13,175 nucleotides of DNA from JBOHPP01 sp050731755 (GTDB lineage: Bacteria; Methylomirabilota; Methylomirabilia; Rokubacteriales; CSP1-6). Position 1 is the first letter of the stretch. Every line of letters begins with the position of its first letter. Under the pieces are notes generated by a model. That model searched no databases. It saw only the letters and a program-made list of their open reading frames with translations, and was not told the origin of the DNA. The DNA lies in assembly GCA_050731755.1 (NCBI GenBank), contig JBOHPP010000229.1, positions 1 to 13,175 of the forward strand, in the 5' to 3' direction. A program made the position numbers and the translations under genes. This document shows positions 1-6,588 of the stretch, piece by piece.

Positions 1-117
1 GCGCAGGAAGACCATGCCCTCGTGCTCGAAGGCCTGCTCGAGGCCGAGGATTTCGGTGTAGAACCGCTCGGTGCCGCGGAGGTCGCGGGTCAAGAGCGCG
101 ACGTGCCGCAAGCCCAT
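1..117 (-). CDS. VOC/glyoxalase-fold protein, N-terminal fragment (cut by window edge)
   Basis: Only the first 39 codons are in the window; the reading frame runs open off base 1. The visible start, MGLRHVALLTRDL followed by an FYTEILGLE segment, is the classic first beta-alpha unit of vicinal-oxygen-chelate (glyoxalase/bleomycin-resistance/dioxygenase) proteins. The His in LRHVAL sits where the first metal ligand of the family usually lies. The ATG at 115-117 is the first usable start after the stop of the upstream gene at 131, a 13-base gap, with only a weak GAG ribosome site. It is the third gene of the leftward operon with the TIM-barrel protein and acyl-CoA synthetase. VOC proteins range from glyoxalases and epimerases to extradiol dioxygenases, and the fragment is too short to choose. 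Confidence 0.75.
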   Translation of the reverse strand, partial: MGLRHVALLTRDLRGTERFYTEILGLEQAFEHEGMVFLR

Positions 118-130
118 CGGTTGCTCGGCA

Positions 131-934
131 TCAGGGCAGGAAGGCGCGCGTGGCCATCAGTGCCTCGCGCGCGACATCGGCCGGATCCCGGGCCCAGGCG
201 GCAGGGTTCGGCGCCTCGTAGCTCAGGTAGCCGGCGTACCCCTTGGCCGCCAGCAGACGGAAGACGTCCTTGAACGGTACGATGCCCCGGCCGGGGGGCA
301 GCCGATCCAACACCTTGCCGGGCTGGAGTCCGCTGGCCGGGACATCGCTGTACTGCACGTACACGATCTCGTCGCCGGCGACGTCATCGAGCGCGGCCAG
401 GCCGTCCCCGCTGCGCTCGAGATGATAGGCATCGACGAGCAACCCACAACGCGGATGGCCCGCGAGCGCCAGTAGCTCGCGTAGTCGGCCGAGCGTGTTG
501 AGCTGCTCGGCCTGGGAGTTCGCCTCCAGCGCGACGCGCACGCCGTGGGCGGCGGCGAGCGCGCCGACCTCCCGGACGCTGGCGGCCGCGTCGGTGAGGG
601 CGCCGGTGTTCTTGTCGACCGGGCTCATCACGGTCGGGCACCCCAGCGCGGCCGCTCGCGCGCACTGTTCGGCGAAGACGCGGAGGAGCCGCGCCCGCTC
701 GGCCCCCTGGCTCCACATCCAGCCGAACTCCGCGCCCACGCAGGCCACGGGCAGGCCGCTGGCCCGGACGAGCTCGATCACAGATTCGGCGGAGCGGCCG
801 GCCTCGGCGGCGCGGACGAAGTCCGCCCGACGCAGCTCGATGGCGTTCCAGCCGGTGTCCCGCGCGACGCGTAGCGCCTCGCCGAGCGGCGTGGTGTCCA
901 GGGTCCAGGTATGCAGGGCGAGGCGTGCCGTCAT
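131..934 (-). CDS. Sugar phosphate isomerase/epimerase-type TIM-barrel protein
   Basis: A 267-residue protein of the xylose-isomerase-like TIM-barrel superfamily (AP endonuclease 2 family fold). Members use a divalent metal to isomerise or epimerise sugars and keto-acids, or to cleave small metabolites; the protein should be cytosolic. Expected metal ligands are visible at strand ends: Glu137 in VALEANS, Asp168 and His171 in LLVDAYHLERSG, Gln194 in YVQYSDVP and Glu240 in LSYEAPNP. The opening MTARLALHTWTLDTTPL is the usual first strand. I chose the ATG at 932-934 because it overlaps the ligase stop as TGATG, implying translational coupling; an in-frame start 10 codons upstream would lie inside the ligase. 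The substrate cannot be read from the sequence. Its neighbours suggest a catabolic step, so ring-cleavage or dehydroshikimate-type chemistry is possible but unproven. Confidence 0.82.
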   Translation of the reverse strand: MTARLALHTWTLDTTPLGEALRVARDTGWNAIELRRADFVRAAEAGRSAESVIELVRASGLPVACVGAEFGWMWSQGAERARLLRVFAEQCARAAALGCPTVMSPVDKNTGALTDAAASVREVGALAAAHGVRVALEANSQAEQLNTLGRLRELLALAGHPRCGLLVDAYHLERSGDGLAALDDVAGDEIVYVQYSDVPASGLQPGKVLDRLPPGRGIVPFKDVFRLLAAKGYAGYLSYEAPNPAAWARDPADVAREALMATRAFLP

Positions 935-2505
935 CAGTGGATCCGCTTCTCGTAGCCCTTCCACTCTTTGTCACGCAGGACGAACTTCTGCACTTTGCCC
1001 GTCGAGGTCTTGGGGAGGTCGCAGAACTCCACCCCGGCCGGCGCCTTGAAGTGGGCGATGTGCTGGCGGCAGTGCTCGATGATCTCCTGCTCGGTGGCCC
1101 GCTGGCCCGGCTTGAGCGTGACGAAGGCCTTGGGCCGCTCGCCCCACTTCTCGTCGGGAGTGGCCACCACGGCGCACTCCAGCACCGCCGGGTGCCGGAG
1201 GATGCACTGCTCGACCTCGATGGTCGAGATGTTCTCGCCGCCCGAGATGATGATGTCCTTCTTTCGGTCGCGCAGCTCGATGTAGCCGTCGGGGTGCCAC
1301 ACGGCGATGTCGCCGGAGTGGAACCAGCCGCCTCGGAACGCCTCGGCGGTGGCATCCGGCTGCTCGAAGTAACCCGTCATGACGTTGTTGCCCCGCATGA
1401 TGACCTCGCCGAGAGTCTGGGCATCGCGGGGTACGTCGTTCATGTTCTCGTCCACCACCCGCACGAGGTCGAACAGGGCGTAGCCCTGGCCCTGGCGCGC
1501 CATGAGCCGCGCCTGCTCTTCCAGCGGCAGGGCGTCCCACTCGCGGTGCCAGCCGCAGACCGTGTGCGGCCCGTAGGTCTCGGTGAGGCCGTAGACGTGG
1601 ACGGGACGCAGGTTCAGGTCTTTCAGACGAGCGAGCAGCGTCGGCGAGGGCGGCGCCGCCGCCACCGTGACCGTTACCGGGCGGCTGAGTCGGTGGGCCT
1701 TGGGATGGTTGACGATGGCCGTCTGGACTGTCGGAGCGCCGTTGTAGTGGGTGATGCCCTCACGCTCGAAAAGCTCCCAGATCACGGTCGGGTCGACTTT
1801 GCGCAGGCACACGTGGGTGCCCGCCACCGCCGTCACCGCCCACGTGAAGCACCAGCCGTTGCAGTGGAACATCGGCAGCGTCCAGAGGTAGACGGTGTCC
1901 CAGTTCATCCCGGACTCGAGGATCTCGCCCATGGCGTTGATGAAGGCGCCCCGGTGGCTGTACATGACGCCCTTGGGCCGGCCAGTCGTGCCTGAGGTGT
2001 AGTTGATCGAGAGCGTCTCCTCCTCGTCCTTCAGCCAGGACTCGACCGGCGCCGGCGCGCCGGTGGCGAGGAAGTCTTCGTATGGATCGCCGGCGGCGCC
2101 GGTGTCGTCGACGCGGACCACGCGGAGACCGGACAGGTCGAGCGACTTGACGAGCCCCTCCAGCTCCTGGTCCACGAAGAGGAACCGCGACCCGGAGTGC
2201 TTCAGGATGTACCCGATCTCGTCCGAGCTGAGCCGGGTGTTGACCGAGACGAGGATACCGCCCGCCGCCGGCACCCCAAAGTGCGCCTCCAGCATCGCGG
2301 GGATGTTGGGGCAGAGGAAGGCCACCCGGTCGTGCTTGCTGAGGTGGGTCCGGCGCAGCCCGGAGGCCAGGCGGTTCACCCGCTCCTGCAGCTGCCCGTA
2401 CGTGTACCGCCGGTCACCGTGGACCACGGCGATCTTGTCGGGGAAGACGTACGCATTGCGGGTCAGGAAGCTCGCCGGGCTGAGCTCGGTGCGAGAGACC
2501 TTCAT
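934..2505 (-). CDS. AMP-forming acyl-CoA synthetase (medium/long-chain or DmdB-like)
   Basis: A 523-residue member of the ANL adenylating superfamily, which activates a carboxylic acid with ATP to an acyl-AMP and then forms the CoA thioester. The P-loop-like YTSGTTGRPKG is at about residues 169-179, the PMFHCNGWCFTW segment at about 220, YGLTET in the middle, the hinge-side YIELRDRKKDIIISGGENIS, and the catalytic C-terminal Lys504 in TSTGKVQKF. The PMFHCNGW segment is typical of the branch containing long- and medium-chain ligases and 3-methylmercaptopropionate-CoA ligase (DmdB), so the true acid is unknown. Start: ATG at 2503-2505. An AGGAGGAGG purine run at 2519-2527 precedes it by 13 bases, so an in-frame GTG at 2532 would place that run inside the coding region. 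It is the first gene of the leftward operon and divergent from the amidohydrolase. Confidence 0.92.
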   Translation of the reverse strand: MKVSRTELSPASFLTRNAYVFPDKIAVVHGDRRYTYGQLQERVNRLASGLRRTHLSKHDRVAFLCPNIPAMLEAHFGVPAAGGILVSVNTRLSSDEIGYILKHSGSRFLFVDQELEGLVKSLDLSGLRVVRVDDTGAAGDPYEDFLATGAPAPVESWLKDEEETLSINYTSGTTGRPKGVMYSHRGAFINAMGEILESGMNWDTVYLWTLPMFHCNGWCFTWAVTAVAGTHVCLRKVDPTVIWELFEREGITHYNGAPTVQTAIVNHPKAHRLSRPVTVTVAAAPPSPTLLARLKDLNLRPVHVYGLTETYGPHTVCGWHREWDALPLEEQARLMARQGQGYALFDLVRVVDENMNDVPRDAQTLGEVIMRGNNVMTGYFEQPDATAEAFRGGWFHSGDIAVWHPDGYIELRDRKKDIIISGGENISTIEVEQCILRHPAVLECAVVATPDEKWGERPKAFVTLKPGQRATEQEIIEHCRQHIAHFKAPAGVEFCDLPKTSTGKVQKFVLRDKEWKGYEKRIH

Positions 2506-2653
2506 GGGCTGCGCTATGCCTCCTCCTGCCACCTGGGGCGCGCCGATCGCGGCCAGTTTACCTCAAGGGCGGTGAGGGGGCGCCTTGCGTTTGCCGGTAC
2601 CCCCGGCTTACGCCGCCATCAATCGCATCGTCGCTAGCGTAGGAGGTTCACCG

Positions 2654-3790
2654 ATGACGCTCCGGGTGATGTCGGCCGACAGCCACATGGATCTGATCTA
2701 TCTGCCCCCCGACACGTTCACCGCGCGCATGGACCCGGCGTTCGGCGACCGCATCCCGCGCGTGGCCGAGCGGGACGGGCGCAAGATGTGGGTCTCGGGT
2801 CAGAGCGTGCTCGGCCCGTACGCCACCTATGGCCCCGGCGTCACCGGCGGACGGCGCGGACGCATCCTGGCCGAGGCCGGCTTCGCCTCGGGCACCCAGA
2901 CGCGCCCGTCGAACCCCCACCAGCGTCGCGAGGATCAGGAGCGCGATGGCGTGCAGGCGGAAATCATCTACGGGATCATCGGCATCTCGCGCGGGCTCTT
3001 CTCGCATTCGGGGATCGCTGACCACGAGACGCTCACCGCCGTCTACCGTGCCTACAACGAGTACGTCGCCGAGTTCAACCGTTCGATCCCCGGACGCTTC
3101 TACGGGCTGGGGTGCCTGCCCAACCACGACGCTGAGCGCGCCGCCGCCACCGTGCGCCAGTGCGCGCAGCTTGGGCTCAAGGGCGCGGTGTTCGTTCCCT
3201 GGGGCTCGGCCCGGCCGGTGTGGCACGAGATGTGGGAACCCATGTGGTCGGCGGCCGAGGAGACCGGCCTGGTCATCTCCTTCCACGTCTTCGAGGGCGG
3301 CGCGGCGACCGTGGGCTACGAAGTGCAGGGGATCAAGCGCCCGGACGTGATCGGCGCGTGGACCGTGGTGGCGCCGCTTCAGATGGACGAGATCTGCGTG
3401 TCGGTCATCCTCTCCGGCGTCTGCGAGCGACACCCGCGGTTGCGGCTCGTGCTGGGGGAGAGCGGCATCGGCTGGATCCCGTACGTCCTCGAGCGCCTGG
3501 ACGACACCTACGAGGAGCGGTTGGCCGACGACCTCGGGCTACCGCTGCCGCCCAGCGCCTACTTCAAGCGCCAGATGTACGCGACCTTCCAGAAGGATTT
3601 GCACGGCGTGCGGGCCATGGCGCACATCGCCCCCGACAACGTCATGTGGGGCTCAGACTACCCGCACCGGGACGGCACCTGGCCGTTCTCCCAGAAGGCC
3701 ATCGAGGAGCAGTTCCGCGACATCCCCGAAGCCGTCGCCGGCAAGATCCTCGGAGACAACGCCCGCCGCGTGTACCGCATCGACGGGTGA
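2654..3790 (+). CDS. Amidohydrolase_2 (ACMSD-type) metal-dependent hydrolase/decarboxylase
   Basis: A 378-residue TIM-barrel protein of the amidohydrolase_2 family, which includes aminocarboxymuconate-semialdehyde decarboxylase, gamma-resorcylate decarboxylase and lactone or amide hydrolases. The N-terminal metal motif is ADSHMDL (Asp9, His11), a D-x-H form rather than the classical HxH. Further likely ligands are His211 in VISFHVFEG, the VLGESGIGWIPYVLERLD segment, and Asp335 in WGSDYPHRDGTWP (His338 follows). The family usually runs 280-400 residues, so it looks full length. The start is the ATG at 2654, seven bases after AGGAGG (2641-2646). It is divergent from the acyl-CoA synthetase and four bases upstream of an EthD protein, which suits degradation of an aromatic or alicyclic acid. 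Hydrolase and decarboxylase activities cannot be told apart here. Confidence 0.88.
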   Translation: MTLRVMSADSHMDLIYLPPDTFTARMDPAFGDRIPRVAERDGRKMWVSGQSVLGPYATYGPGVTGGRRGRILAEAGFASGTQTRPSNPHQRREDQERDGVQAEIIYGIIGISRGLFSHSGIADHETLTAVYRAYNEYVAEFNRSIPGRFYGLGCLPNHDAERAAATVRQCAQLGLKGAVFVPWGSARPVWHEMWEPMWSAAEETGLVISFHVFEGGAATVGYEVQGIKRPDVIGAWTVVAPLQMDEICVSVILSGVCERHPRLRLVLGESGIGWIPYVLERLDDTYEERLADDLGLPLPPSAYFKRQMYATFQKDLHGVRAMAHIAPDNVMWGSDYPHRDGTWPFSQKAIEEQFRDIPEAVAGKILGDNARRVYRIDG

Positions 3791-3794
3791 GGGA

Positions 3795-4160
3795 ATGATC
3801 AAGCTCACCTTCTGCCTGCGGCGCTTGCCGCATCTCTCGCGCGAGGACTTCCGGCGATACTGGCTGGAGGTCCACGGCCCGCTGGTCCACAAACACGCCG
3901 CTGCCTTGCGGATCAAGCGCTACGTGCAGGTCCACGCCGACGCGGGCCCACTGAGCGACGGCCTGAGGAAGGTCCGCGGCGCGCCGGAGCCGTTCGATGG
4001 CGTGGCCGAGCTATGGTTCGAAAGCGCGGAGGACCTGCAGGCGGCCGGCCGAACGCCCGAAGGGCGCGCCGCGGGGGCGGCACTGCTGGAGGACGAGCGG
4101 CGCTTCATCGACCTCACCCGCTCCCCGCTCTGGCTCGGGCAGGAGCGCCCGATCGTCTAG
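3795..4160 (+). CDS. EthD-domain small protein
   Basis: A 121-residue ferredoxin-like alpha/beta-barrel protein of the EthD family. MIKLTFCLRRLPHLSREDF followed by RRYWLEVHGPLV is the family signature: the first strand, then a helix ending in W-x-x-x-H-G-P. The FDGVAELWFES segment is the usual second strand, and the C-terminal ERRFIDLTRSPLW matches the family. EthD proteins are named after a component needed for ethyl tert-butyl ether degradation, and many relatives act as small dimeric partners or isomerases in polyketide and aromatic catabolism. The start is fixed by a GGTGAGGG ribosome site that overlaps the amidohydrolase stop, with a four-base gap, so the two are probably translationally coupled. 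The stop lies only 10 bases from the stop of the convergent DUF456 gene. Confidence 0.88.
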   Translation: MIKLTFCLRRLPHLSREDFRRYWLEVHGPLVHKHAAALRIKRYVQVHADAGPLSDGLRKVRGAPEPFDGVAELWFESAEDLQAAGRTPEGRAAGAALLEDERRFIDLTRSPLWLGQERPIV

Positions 4161-4170
4161 CCGCTCCGAC

Positions 4171-4659
4171 TTAGCCCCGCCAGACCCACCAGACGAACAG
4201 GCCGATCATCACCAGCACAATGGTGAAGTCGGCGGCGATCCCGAGCAGCACCCCGACGAGGGCGCCGAAGCCGCTCCGCACGCCCCCCTGGAGGTCGGCG
4301 CCCCGCAGCAACTCGGCGCCGATGGCGCCGAGCACGGGGCCGATCAGCAGCCCGAGCGGGCCGAAGAAGAAGCCCACCACCGCCCCGACCAGGGCGCCGA
4401 CAACGGCCCAGCGGCTGCCGCCGTAGCGGCGGGCACCGAGCGCCCCGACGATGAAGTTCAGCAGGAAGCTGGCGACCGCCAGCGCGGCCAGGATGGCGAG
4501 CCGGCCCACCCCGATCTCAGCGAAATCGGTGGCGAATGCCCACAGCACCGCCCCGGCCAGGATGAACAGCGGCCCCGGCATCCAGGGCACGACCGAGCCC
4601 ACGAGTCCCACCGCGAAGAGCAGCGCGACCACGATGCCGATGGCGGTGAGCGCGTCCAT
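4171..4659 (-). CDS. DUF456 family membrane protein
   Basis: A 162-residue, very hydrophobic protein with about four to five membrane segments. The first hairpin is LTAIGIVVALLFAVGLVGSV followed by VPWMPGPLFILAGAV; a glycine-rich GALGARRYGGSRWAVVGALV section follows, then a GFFFGPLGLLIGPVLGAIGAEL turn and a final hydrophobic helix ending in FVWWVWRG. This order is characteristic of DUF456 proteins, whose function is unknown; the glycine-zipper repeats suggest oligomeric packing in the inner membrane. I took the ATG at 4657-4659, preceded by GAGACAGAAGGT, because homologues usually begin a few residues before this first helix. An in-frame ATG at 4704 would add 15 polar residues. The gene stands alone, convergent with the EthD gene and divergent from the zinc-ribbon gene. 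Confidence 0.85.
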   Translation of the reverse strand: MDALTAIGIVVALLFAVGLVGSVVPWMPGPLFILAGAVLWAFATDFAEIGVGRLAILAALAVASFLLNFIVGALGARRYGGSRWAVVGALVGAVVGFFFGPLGLLIGPVLGAIGAELLRGADLQGGVRSGFGALVGVLLGIAADFTIVLVMIGLFVWWVWRG

Positions 4660-4719
4660 ACCTTCTGTCTCGTCCGGCTTTGTCTCGCTGTCAAGCGCCG
4701 CCATCGGACTTGCCGCCGA

Positions 4720-4748
4720 TTGTTCCTGATGAGGGAGCGTGGTAGACT
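4720..4748 (+). promoter_or_regulatory. Candidate sigma70-type promoter for the zinc-ribbon gene
   Basis: TTGTTC (4720-4725) and TAGACT (4743-4748) are separated by 17 bases, in the gap between two divergent genes. The -10 box matches four of six consensus positions and the -35 box three. Transcription would start near 4755, leaving a leader of about 100 bases before the zinc-ribbon ATG. This is a by-eye match in a GC-rich genome and therefore weak. Confidence 0.35.
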
Positions 4749-4855
4749 CTGGCCCGAGAGCAACCCTCCCCGACGTACCTCGCAGGGCAGCCGAGCATCG
4801 AGCGCGGGAGTGGTCTTCGGTGTCCCGGATTCGCTGCCACCCGGCTGGAGGAGCG

Positions 4856-5071
4856 ATGTTCAAGGAAGACGCGCTTCACCTCTCGCTTCCCTCTTCGTGC
4901 ACTGAGCACTTCCTGGCCTTCTGCCCCCGATGTAACCAGTCGTTTCGGTCGCACGAGCTGGCCTATGCGGCGCTGGCACCCGAACCCTTCCTCCGTTGCC
5001 CCCGCTGCCGCACCGATCTGACGGCGGCGATCCAACGGCACGTGAGCGCCTGCCGACCGCAGAGAACGTAG
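4856..5071 (+). CDS. Small zinc-ribbon protein, function unknown
   Basis: A 71-residue protein with two CPRC knuckles, Cys23/Cys26 in FCPRCNQSF and Cys48/Cys51 in RCPRCRTDL, 21 residues apart. This is the spacing of a single zinc ribbon. Cys15, His62 and Cys66 lie outside the ribbon. There is no signal peptide or membrane segment, so it should be cytosolic. The ATG at 4856 is chosen because GGAGGAG sits immediately upstream with two to five bases of spacing; the longer in-frame reading from 4739 lacks a ribosome site and has an arginine-rich, non-protein-like start. Ribbons of this type occur in nucleic-acid-binding and regulatory proteins, and I do not recognise a named family. It is transcribed towards leuC, with 75 bases between, and may or may not share its transcript. 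Confidence 0.72.
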   Translation: MFKEDALHLSLPSSCTEHFLAFCPRCNQSFRSHELAYAALAPEPFLRCPRCRTDLTAAIQRHVSACRPQRT

Positions 5072-5108
5072 CCACTCGGACCGATCCGCCCCCGCTGCCG
5101 GTGGGCCA

Positions 5109-5146
5109 TTGAGCGATAGTCGCCTGGCGGGGTAAGCTCGCCCCGC
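5109..5146 (+). promoter_or_regulatory. Candidate leuC promoter with hairpin abutting the start codon
   Basis: TTGAGC (5109-5114) and TAAGCT (5133-5138) are 18 bases apart. The -10 box would place the first transcribed base at about 5145-5147, which is the leuC ATG itself. No ribosome site lies in the normal window before that ATG. The same bases form a perfect six-pair inverted repeat, GCGGGG (5127-5132) and CCCCGC (5141-5146), with an eight-base loop. Either a leaderless transcript or a small hairpin that hides the start in a longer transcript fits; the sequence does not decide. Confidence 0.35.
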
Positions 5147-6547
5147 ATGAACGCGCTGGGCAGCCCGGCCACCATGTTCGAGAAGATCTGGACTCGGCAC
5201 GTCGTGGCCGAGGGACCGGGCGGGCAGGTCCTCCTCTACGTCGATCGTCACATCCTGCACGAAGGGTCCACACACGCCTTCGCGCGTCTGGCCGCGGCCG
5301 GCCGTCGGGTCCGCCGGCCCGACCTCACCTTCGCGACGGCGGACCACTATGTGCCGACGGCGCCCGGCGCGGCAGACCCTGAGATCCGCGCCATGGTCGA
5401 GTCGCTCACGCGTCACACGGCTGAGCACGGGATCGGCTACTTCGGTGTGGGCGACCAGCGGCGCGGCATCGTCCACATCATCGGGCCCGAGCAGGGGCTG
5501 ACGCTCCCCGGCGTCACCCTCGTCTGCGGCGACTCGCACACCGCCACCCACGGCGCCTTCGGCGCGCTGGCCTTTGGCATCGGCGCGACCGAGGTCGAGC
5601 ACGTGATGGCCACGCAGACCCTCTGGCAGCGCAAACCGCGGACGATGCGGATCACGGTGGAGGGCCGCCTGGGCTTCGGCGTCACCGCCAAGGACCTGAT
5701 CCTGACCATCATCGCCCGCATCGGGGCCGGCGGTGGCACCGGGTACGCCGTGGAGTACGCGGGCACGGCCATCCGTGCGCTTTCGATGGACGAGCGCATG
5801 ACGGTCTGCAATATGTCGATCGAGGCCGGGGCGCGGGCCGGCATGGTGGCCCCCGACGAGACCACGTTCGCGTACCTCGAGGGCCGACCGTTCGCGCCGC
5901 GAGGGAGCGCCTGGGGTCACGCGCTCGCCGACTGGAAGACCCTGCCCAGCGACCCCGGCGCCGTCTTCGACCGCGATGTCGGCCTCGACGCGAACGAGGT
6001 GGCGCCCATGGTCACGTGGGGCACGAGCCCGCAGGACGCGTTGCCGATCACCGGGCGCGTGCCCGACCCCGCCGCGGTGGCCGACGGTGCCCGGCGCGCG
6101 AGCATGGAGCGGGCGCTGGCCTACATGGGGCTCCGGGCGGGCACACCGCTCACCGAGATCGCGGTGAACCGTGTCTTCATCGGCTCGTGCGCGAACAGCC
6201 GGCTCGCGGACCTCCGCGCCGCCGCCCGGGTGGTGAAGGGACGGCGTGCGATGATCCCGGCCTGGGTGGTGCCGGGCTCGGGACTGGTCAAGCACGCCGC
6301 CGAAGCCGAGGGCCTCGACCACATCTTCCGGGATTCCGGCCTCGAGTGGCGGGAGCCGGGCTGCTCCATGTGTGTGGGCATGAACGGCGAGGTCGCCGCC
6401 GAGGGTGAGCGCGTCGCCTCCACGTCGAACCGCAACTTCGAAGGACGCCAGGGCCAGGGCGCCCGCACGCACCTCATGTCGCCGGCCATGGCCGCCGCCG
6501 CGGCGGTGACGGGGCGCCTCACCGACGTGCGCACGCTGGGGAGCTGA
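5147..6547 (+). CDS. leuC: 3-isopropylmalate dehydratase large subunit (LeuC type)
   Basis: A 466-residue aconitase-superfamily large subunit, the same length as the E. coli protein. With LeuD it moves the hydroxyl of isopropylmalate (2- to 3-) through a dehydrated intermediate in leucine synthesis, using a [4Fe-4S] cluster. The three cluster cysteines are visible: Cys348 in FIGSCANSR, and Cys406 and Cys409 in PGCSMCVGMN. Substrate-side motifs VCGDSHTATHGAFGALAFGI and STSNRNFEGRQG are intact. Departures from the usual sequence include GSCANSR for GSCTNSR and GDQRRGIVH for GDPRQGIVH, so activity on a related 2-hydroxyacid such as citramalate is possible. I kept the first ATG; an internal ATG at 5174 (MFEKIW) also has no clear ribosome site. 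A histidine kinase separates it from leuD; no leuA or leuB is in view. Confidence 0.92.
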   Translation: MNALGSPATMFEKIWTRHVVAEGPGGQVLLYVDRHILHEGSTHAFARLAAAGRRVRRPDLTFATADHYVPTAPGAADPEIRAMVESLTRHTAEHGIGYFGVGDQRRGIVHIIGPEQGLTLPGVTLVCGDSHTATHGAFGALAFGIGATEVEHVMATQTLWQRKPRTMRITVEGRLGFGVTAKDLILTIIARIGAGGGTGYAVEYAGTAIRALSMDERMTVCNMSIEAGARAGMVAPDETTFAYLEGRPFAPRGSAWGHALADWKTLPSDPGAVFDRDVGLDANEVAPMVTWGTSPQDALPITGRVPDPAAVADGARRASMERALAYMGLRAGTPLTEIAVNRVFIGSCANSRLADLRAAARVVKGRRAMIPAWVVPGSGLVKHAAEAEGLDHIFRDSGLEWREPGCSMCVGMNGEVAAEGERVASTSNRNFEGRQGQGARTHLMSPAMAAAAAVTGRLTDVRTLGS

Positions 6548-6588
6548 CGCCGATCCGCCCCTGGCCATCTCCGTTCGTACTCGCCGTC

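Noticed and set aside
4689..4694. Minus-strand TTGACA before the DUF456 gene
   Set aside because: No -10 box at 16-18 bases, and it lies inside the alternative longer reading of that gene.
4691..6568. A 625-codon open frame on the minus strand opposite leuC and the zinc-ribbon gene
   Set aside because: Same artefact: it is compositionally biased, has no ribosome site, and lies antisense to intact leuC.
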